Below are positions 7,892 through 9,986 of a DNA stretch of 9,986 nucleotides, piece by piece (the stretch's first letter is position 1; each line of letters starts with the position of its first letter). Made by a program: the position numbers and the translations under genes. Below the pieces are notes generated by a model. That model saw only the letters and a program-made list of their open reading frames with translations. It ran no database searches and was not told the DNA's origin. Origin of the DNA: SLLG01 sp964403935 (lineage in GTDB: Bacteria; Verrucomicrobiota; Verrucomicrobiia; Opitutales; Oceanipulchritudinaceae); NCBI GenBank assembly GCA_964403935.1, contig CAYOIB010000092.1, positions 1 through 9,986 of the forward strand. The letters are read 5' to 3'.

Positions 7892-7913
7892 ATTTTGGGA
7901 CAGAGCCCAAAAT
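7892..7913. promoter_or_regulatory. Perfect 8-bp inverted repeat upstream of the LacI-family start; candidate operator
   Basis: Arms ATTTTGGG (7892-7899) and CCCAAAAT (7906-7913) are perfect complements around a 6-nt spacer. They end 18 bp before the ATG at 7874, a normal place for an autoregulatory site. LacI-family operators are usually tighter palindromes with a central CG, which this lacks, so another factor or an RNA hairpin is possible. The symmetry is certain; the role is not. Confidence 0.45.
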
Positions 7914-7965
7914 GAGGCGATTGTCGGGGAAGGCAAGTTGCTTATGCGTGTGGATCTGTAGCTTG

Positions 7966-8001
7966 AAAAGCTAACCTCAAACACAAAAGCCAACCTCAAA
8001 A
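7966..8001. repeat. Two 16-bp direct repeats, 19 bp apart, before the PEP-CTERM gene
   Basis: The word AAAAGCYAACCTCAAA appears at 7966-7981 and 7985-8000 with one mismatch (T/C) and a 19-bp period. The second copy ends 8 bp before the PEP-CTERM ATG at 8009. Tandem sites like this may bind a regulator. The position so close to the start would suit repression or a leader-RNA role. No clear -35/-10 pair or Shine-Dalgarno sequence could be settled here. Confidence 0.4.
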
Positions 8002-8008
8002 TACCCAT

Positions 8009-8701
8009 ATGATAAAGAAAATGAAGTCTATCATCCTACCCTCCCTGGCCCTGATGGCGTGGATATCATCGGCCGCCGCGTTTACTATCAACATTGATTT
8101 TGGCCAACCAACAAACATCACCACGGATCTGGGATGGAACAATGTCTTCGAGAACAATCAGATTCTGCCGAACCTCGTCGATTCAACCGGCACACTGACG
8201 GGCATTTCGCTGAATGCCCAAAATTTCGGTGGAGCCAACGGAAACGGCACGAGCGATGGCCCCTTCGACTGGCCTTCCAGCGCCACAAGCGACTCCCTCT
8301 ACGGAAATCTTCTCCTGCCAGGACCGGCCCCCACCCTCGTCTTATCCAATCTCGACGAGGGCTACACCTATAACTTCACCCTCTATGCCTCACGCATGGG
8401 CGGCGGGACTTCTCGTCCAACCCGGTATGAGATCACCGGCGGAAGCGGCACCTACGGCAGCGGCATTCTCGACGCCTTTGACAACCAATTGGCCTTCGTA
8501 GCGATCGACGGCATTGCTCCCACCGAAAATGGCGAGATCGCCTTCCTCATGACCTCTCCGGAAGAGAGCCAGTTCTATTACCTCGGCGTCATGTCCATTG
8601 AGGCCACGGCGATCCCCGAGCCTTCCACCTACGCCCTGCTCTTCGGCGGCCTCGCCCTCCTCGGTGTCATCCTCAGGCGCGCCCGGGCTTGGCGCTCCTG
8701 A
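8009..8701 (+). CDS. PEP-CTERM sorting domain-containing exported protein
   Basis: This 230-aa protein has a Sec signal peptide (MKSIILPSLALMAWISSAAA, cleavage near residue 24). The extracytoplasmic domain (about 25-200) begins INIDFGQPTN and contains GWNNVF, FGGANGNG, SDSLYGN and YLGVMSIEA. It resembles a beta-rich domain I know from exported verrucomicrobial proteins, with no catalytic motif seen. The C-terminus is a textbook PEP-CTERM tag: IPEPSTYALL (PEP at 203-205), a membrane segment to about 221, then RRARAWR. Family knowledge says such tags are recognised by an exosortase and the protein is exported to the cell surface or extracellular matrix. No exosortase gene lies in this window. 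An in-frame ATG at 8021 is an alternative start. A strong terminator follows, so the gene seems monocistronic. Confidence 0.88.
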   Translation: MIKKMKSIILPSLALMAWISSAAAFTINIDFGQPTNITTDLGWNNVFENNQILPNLVDSTGTLTGISLNAQNFGGANGNGTSDGPFDWPSSATSDSLYGNLLLPGPAPTLVLSNLDEGYTYNFTLYASRMGGGTSRPTRYEITGGSGTYGSGILDAFDNQLAFVAIDGIAPTENGEIAFLMTSPEESQFYYLGVMSIEATAIPEPSTYALLFGGLALLGVILRRARAWRS

Positions 8702-8752
8702 TCGGCCAGCTTTCCCCTAATCCGTTCGAATCCCCCTCATCAAGTAGGTAGC

Positions 8753-8781
8753 AAAGCGCGTCCGCGAGGGCGCGCTTTTTT
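8753..8781 (+). terminator. Intrinsic terminator after the PEP-CTERM gene
   Basis: Arm AAAGCGCGTCC (8753-8763) pairs with GGGCGCGCTTT (8768-8778) through 11 base pairs including one G-T, closed by the loop GCGA, a GNRA tetraloop. The run of T continues to 8781. It begins 52 nt after the stop codon and reads in the gene's direction. This is a strong rho-independent terminator. Confidence 0.88.
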
Positions 8782-8790
8782 CATTTGCGG

Positions 8791-8865
8791 GCCTGTGTCA
8801 CGCCCAAGTGAAACAGACATCCCTGTCTGTTCCAAACCACCACGCCCTTCACCCTTCCCTCTCCC
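8791..8865. repeat. REP-like element, second copy (first hairpin truncated)
   Basis: From GCCTGTGTCAC (8791) to CCAAACCACC (8831-8840) and on into a C/T-rich tail, this matches 219-285 closely. The intact hairpin is AACAGACA (8812-8819), loop TCCC, TGTCTGTT (8824-8831). On the minus strand the loop is GGGA, still a GNRA type, against GGAA in the other copy. Only the right arm of the partner hairpin remains. The copy starts 9 bp after the terminator. Confidence 0.6.
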
Positions 8866-8923
8866 CCTTCCTCTGTGTGCTCTGCGGTAAGTTCTTCCAG
8901 AGCCCAGGTTTCCCATCACGTGG

Positions 8924-9157
8924 CTTGAGAACGCGGAGCGCGCGGAGGAAGGGGGAGAAAGTTTGAAGAACGAAAGGGAAGGATTAAAAGTGGACCAAGA
9001 CAGCTATCCATCGAACCCCACCGATCCACACGGAACAACACCCCCTTCCGTGCTTTTTCCGTGTTCTTCCGTGGATCCCAGTTCCCCAGCCCAAGCCAAC
9101 CACGGGACCAAAGACCCTCTCCCTCCTGCCTTCCTCCGTGCGCTCCGCGCTCTCAAG
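8924..9157. repeat. 29-bp inverted repeat flanking one TTCCGTG unit
   Basis: The left arm (8924-8952, starting CTTGAGAACGCGG) and right arm (9129-9157, ending CTCTCAAG) are reverse complements at 27 of 29 positions. They enclose 176 bp that includes the phased repeat copy at 8990-9104. The arms themselves contain GGAGCGCGCGGAGG-type periodic words. It could be a non-autonomous mobile element or a chance pairing of a repeat present in both orientations. Confidence 0.5.
8990..9104 (+). repeat. Intergenic repeat unit with phased TTCCGTG words, copy 2
   Basis: TTCCGTG occurs at 9046, 9057 and 9067, spacings 11 and 10 bp. An inverted CACGGAA lies upstream at 9029-9035 and can pair with any of them. 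The flanks (CACCGATCCACACGGAACAA before, GTGG-TCCCAG and AAGCCAACCAC after) match copies 1 and 3. Confidence 0.65.
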
Positions 9158-9202
9158 CGAGGCACGAGCGGGCGGTGAAACAACCCTCCGAGCCCACGCC
9201 AA

Positions 9203-9302
9203 CCACAGATCAAGACAACCATCCACCGAATATCACCGATCCACACGGAACAACGACACGCCTCCTTCCGTGCTTTTCCGTATTCTTCCGTGGCCCCTTC
9301 AG
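9203..9302 (+). repeat. Intergenic repeat unit with phased TTCCGTG words, copy 3, interrupted
   Basis: TTCCGTG/TTCCGTA words start at 9266, 9276 and 9286, exactly 10 bp apart. The unit shares CACCGATCCACACGGAACAA with copy 2 and CCCCTTCAG with copy 1. The match to copy 1 stops after CTTCAG at 9302, where the expected GTCCCGAGCC tail is missing and the insertion sequence begins. Confidence 0.65.
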
Positions 9303-9311
9303 AGCTGGTAC

Positions 9312-9357
9312 AGGTTCAGGCCATGGGTAACAAAAAAGGTTCAAGACATGGGTAACA
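9312..9357 (+). repeat. Two 21-bp direct repeats at the IS left end
   Basis: Copies at 9312-9332 and 9337-9357 agree at 19 of 21 positions and share AGGTTCA and CATGGGTAACA; the period is 25 bp. Placed just inside the presumed IS end and upstream of the transposase start, they may be transposase binding sites. Confidence 0.6.
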
Positions 9358-9374
9358 CTTTTGTTAAGAGGATG

Positions 9375-9986
9375 ATGCCATGGAAGGAAACCAAAATGAT
9401 CGATGAACGCATGAATTTTGCCTTAAAAAGCCTTCAAGAGGGGGTAAACTTCAGCGAACTGTGTGGCGCTTACGGCATCAGTCGCAAGACAGGCTACAAG
9501 TGGTGTGAACGCTACATGAAGGAAGGCGCGGTGGGTCTGCATGATCTAAGCCGGAGGCCGGCGAGGAGTCCAAATCAGCTGTCGGAATCGCTTATGTGTC
9601 AGATTGTAAAACTTCATCAGAGGCATCCGAAGTGGGGTCCGAAGAAGATCCGGGCTCTATTGCTCAAGGATGTAGCTTTCGCCGCAAATGCGCCTCCGAG
9701 AGTAGCCTCAAGCGGATTTTCGAGCGCTGTGGGTGGACGGATAAACGCACCCGCCGCAAGCACCAGGAGACCGGTCGCATCAGCTCCGGCGCGCGTGCGG
9801 AGAGCACCAACGAGGTCTGGACCGTAGACTTTAAAGGCTGGTGGCGCACAAGGAATAGGGAGCGCTGCGAGCCATTGACCGTGCGCGATGAACACAGTCG
9901 CCACGTGTTGAGCGCTCAACCGATGGCGCGCTCGGACACCGAATCAGTAAGGGCGGTCTTTGAAAAGCTCTTCGAATGTTACGGTC
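9375..9986 (+). pseudogene. IS481-family transposase, frameshifted and cut by the window end
   Basis: The N-terminal part starts MPWKETKMIDERMNF, as in many IS481 transposases, with the helix-turn-helix NFSELCGAYGISRKTGYKWCERYM and the family segment HPKWGPKKIRALLL. In this frame the family match ends near 9695. It resumes in the frame shifted by -1 as SESSLKRIFERCGW, then NEVWTVDFKGWW (first catalytic Asp at codon 9827-9829) and PLTVRDEHSRHVL, the integrase-core region, open to the window end. A lost T in what would have been CCTTCCGAG restores the family's PSES word, so a 1-base deletion near 9694-9696 is the simplest reading. An upstream ATG at 9348 is a possible start. The second and third catalytic acids would lie past 9986. 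A sequencing error or programmed frameshift cannot be excluded. Confidence 0.75.

Larger units (their letters stand above)
8702..9374. other. Gene-free repeat mosaic between the PEP-CTERM gene and the transposase
   Basis: No open frame here looks like a protein; those present read through repeats and are proline/arginine rich. In order the stretch holds the terminator, a REP-like copy, a CTCTGTGTG/CTCTGCGG segment with an 11-bp beat (about 8871-8887), a 29-bp inverted repeat, two copies of the phased TTCCGTG repeat, and the left end of an insertion sequence. A short motif AGCCCAMGCCAACCAC occurs at about 9087-9102 and 9191-9206, and in weaker form at 181-195. Confidence 0.6.
9303..9986 (+). 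mobile_element. IS481-family insertion sequence, left part (runs off the window)
   Basis: The boundary near 9303 is set by where the flanking repeat stops matching its sister copies, and should be within a few bases. The end carries two 21-bp direct repeats, then an IS481-type transposase gene reading rightwards. The right terminus, its inverted repeat and any target duplication lie beyond 9986 and cannot be seen. Confidence 0.6.

Noticed and set aside
7875..7910. TTG start at 7910 for the LacI-family regulator
   Set aside because: It adds 12 residues not typical of the family and overlaps the perfect palindrome; the ATG at 7874 gives a normal N-terminus.
9046..9292. CRISPR array reading of the TTCCGTG clusters
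   Set aside because: The words are 7 bp with 3-4 bp gaps and the larger units are not spaced by unique 30-bp spacers; no cas genes are near.
8963..9330. Short open frames on both strands in the repeat mosaic
   Set aside because: They follow the repeat units, are Pro/Arg/Ser rich, and change with each copy; no coding evidence.

Overview
The window is a moderately GC-rich bacterial segment. It most likely comes from a Verrucomicrobiota genome of Opitutae/Opitutales type. That placement is inference, resting on three things: a PEP-CTERM exported protein with a domain I associate with that phylum, a LacI-family regulator whose hinge region (LGYVPHP) resembles the regulators expanded there, and gene-free DNA packed with short palindromic and phased repeats. 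No rRNA, tRNA or marker gene is present to confirm it.

Positions 282-6614 hold one tight four-gene operon on the minus strand: a periplasmic adaptor lipoprotein, an AcrB/MexB-type RND pump, an OprM/NodT-type outer-membrane channel lipoprotein, and a TetR-family regulator. Gaps are 12 bp, then overlaps of 8 and 4 bp (ATGAGTAA and ATGA), so translational coupling is likely. Together the first three genes encode a complete tripartite multidrug efflux pump. An 18-bp imperfect palindrome (6627-6644) sits on a candidate promoter just upstream of the first gene and is the obvious operator for the TetR protein.

Positions 6843-7874 hold a LacI-family repressor on the minus strand, divergent from a PEP-CTERM protein gene at 8009-8701 on the plus strand. 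The 134-bp space between them holds a perfect 8-bp inverted repeat near the lacI-type start and a pair of 16-bp direct repeats near the PEP-CTERM start. A strong intrinsic terminator follows the PEP-CTERM gene at 8753-8781.

The gene-free stretches (1-281 and 8702-9374) are mosaics of repeats that recur on both sides of the window. One is a REP-like hairpin family with covarying stems and GNRA-type loops. Another is a roughly 100-bp unit with TTCCGTG words spaced 10-11 bp apart, in three copies. There is also a 29-bp inverted repeat. The right edge carries the left part of an IS481-family insertion sequence. It seems to have landed inside one copy of the roughly 100-bp repeat, and its transposase has a frameshift near 9695.

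No clearly new multi-gene system is visible. The most unusual material is the intergenic repeat architecture and the paired regulatory palindromes.
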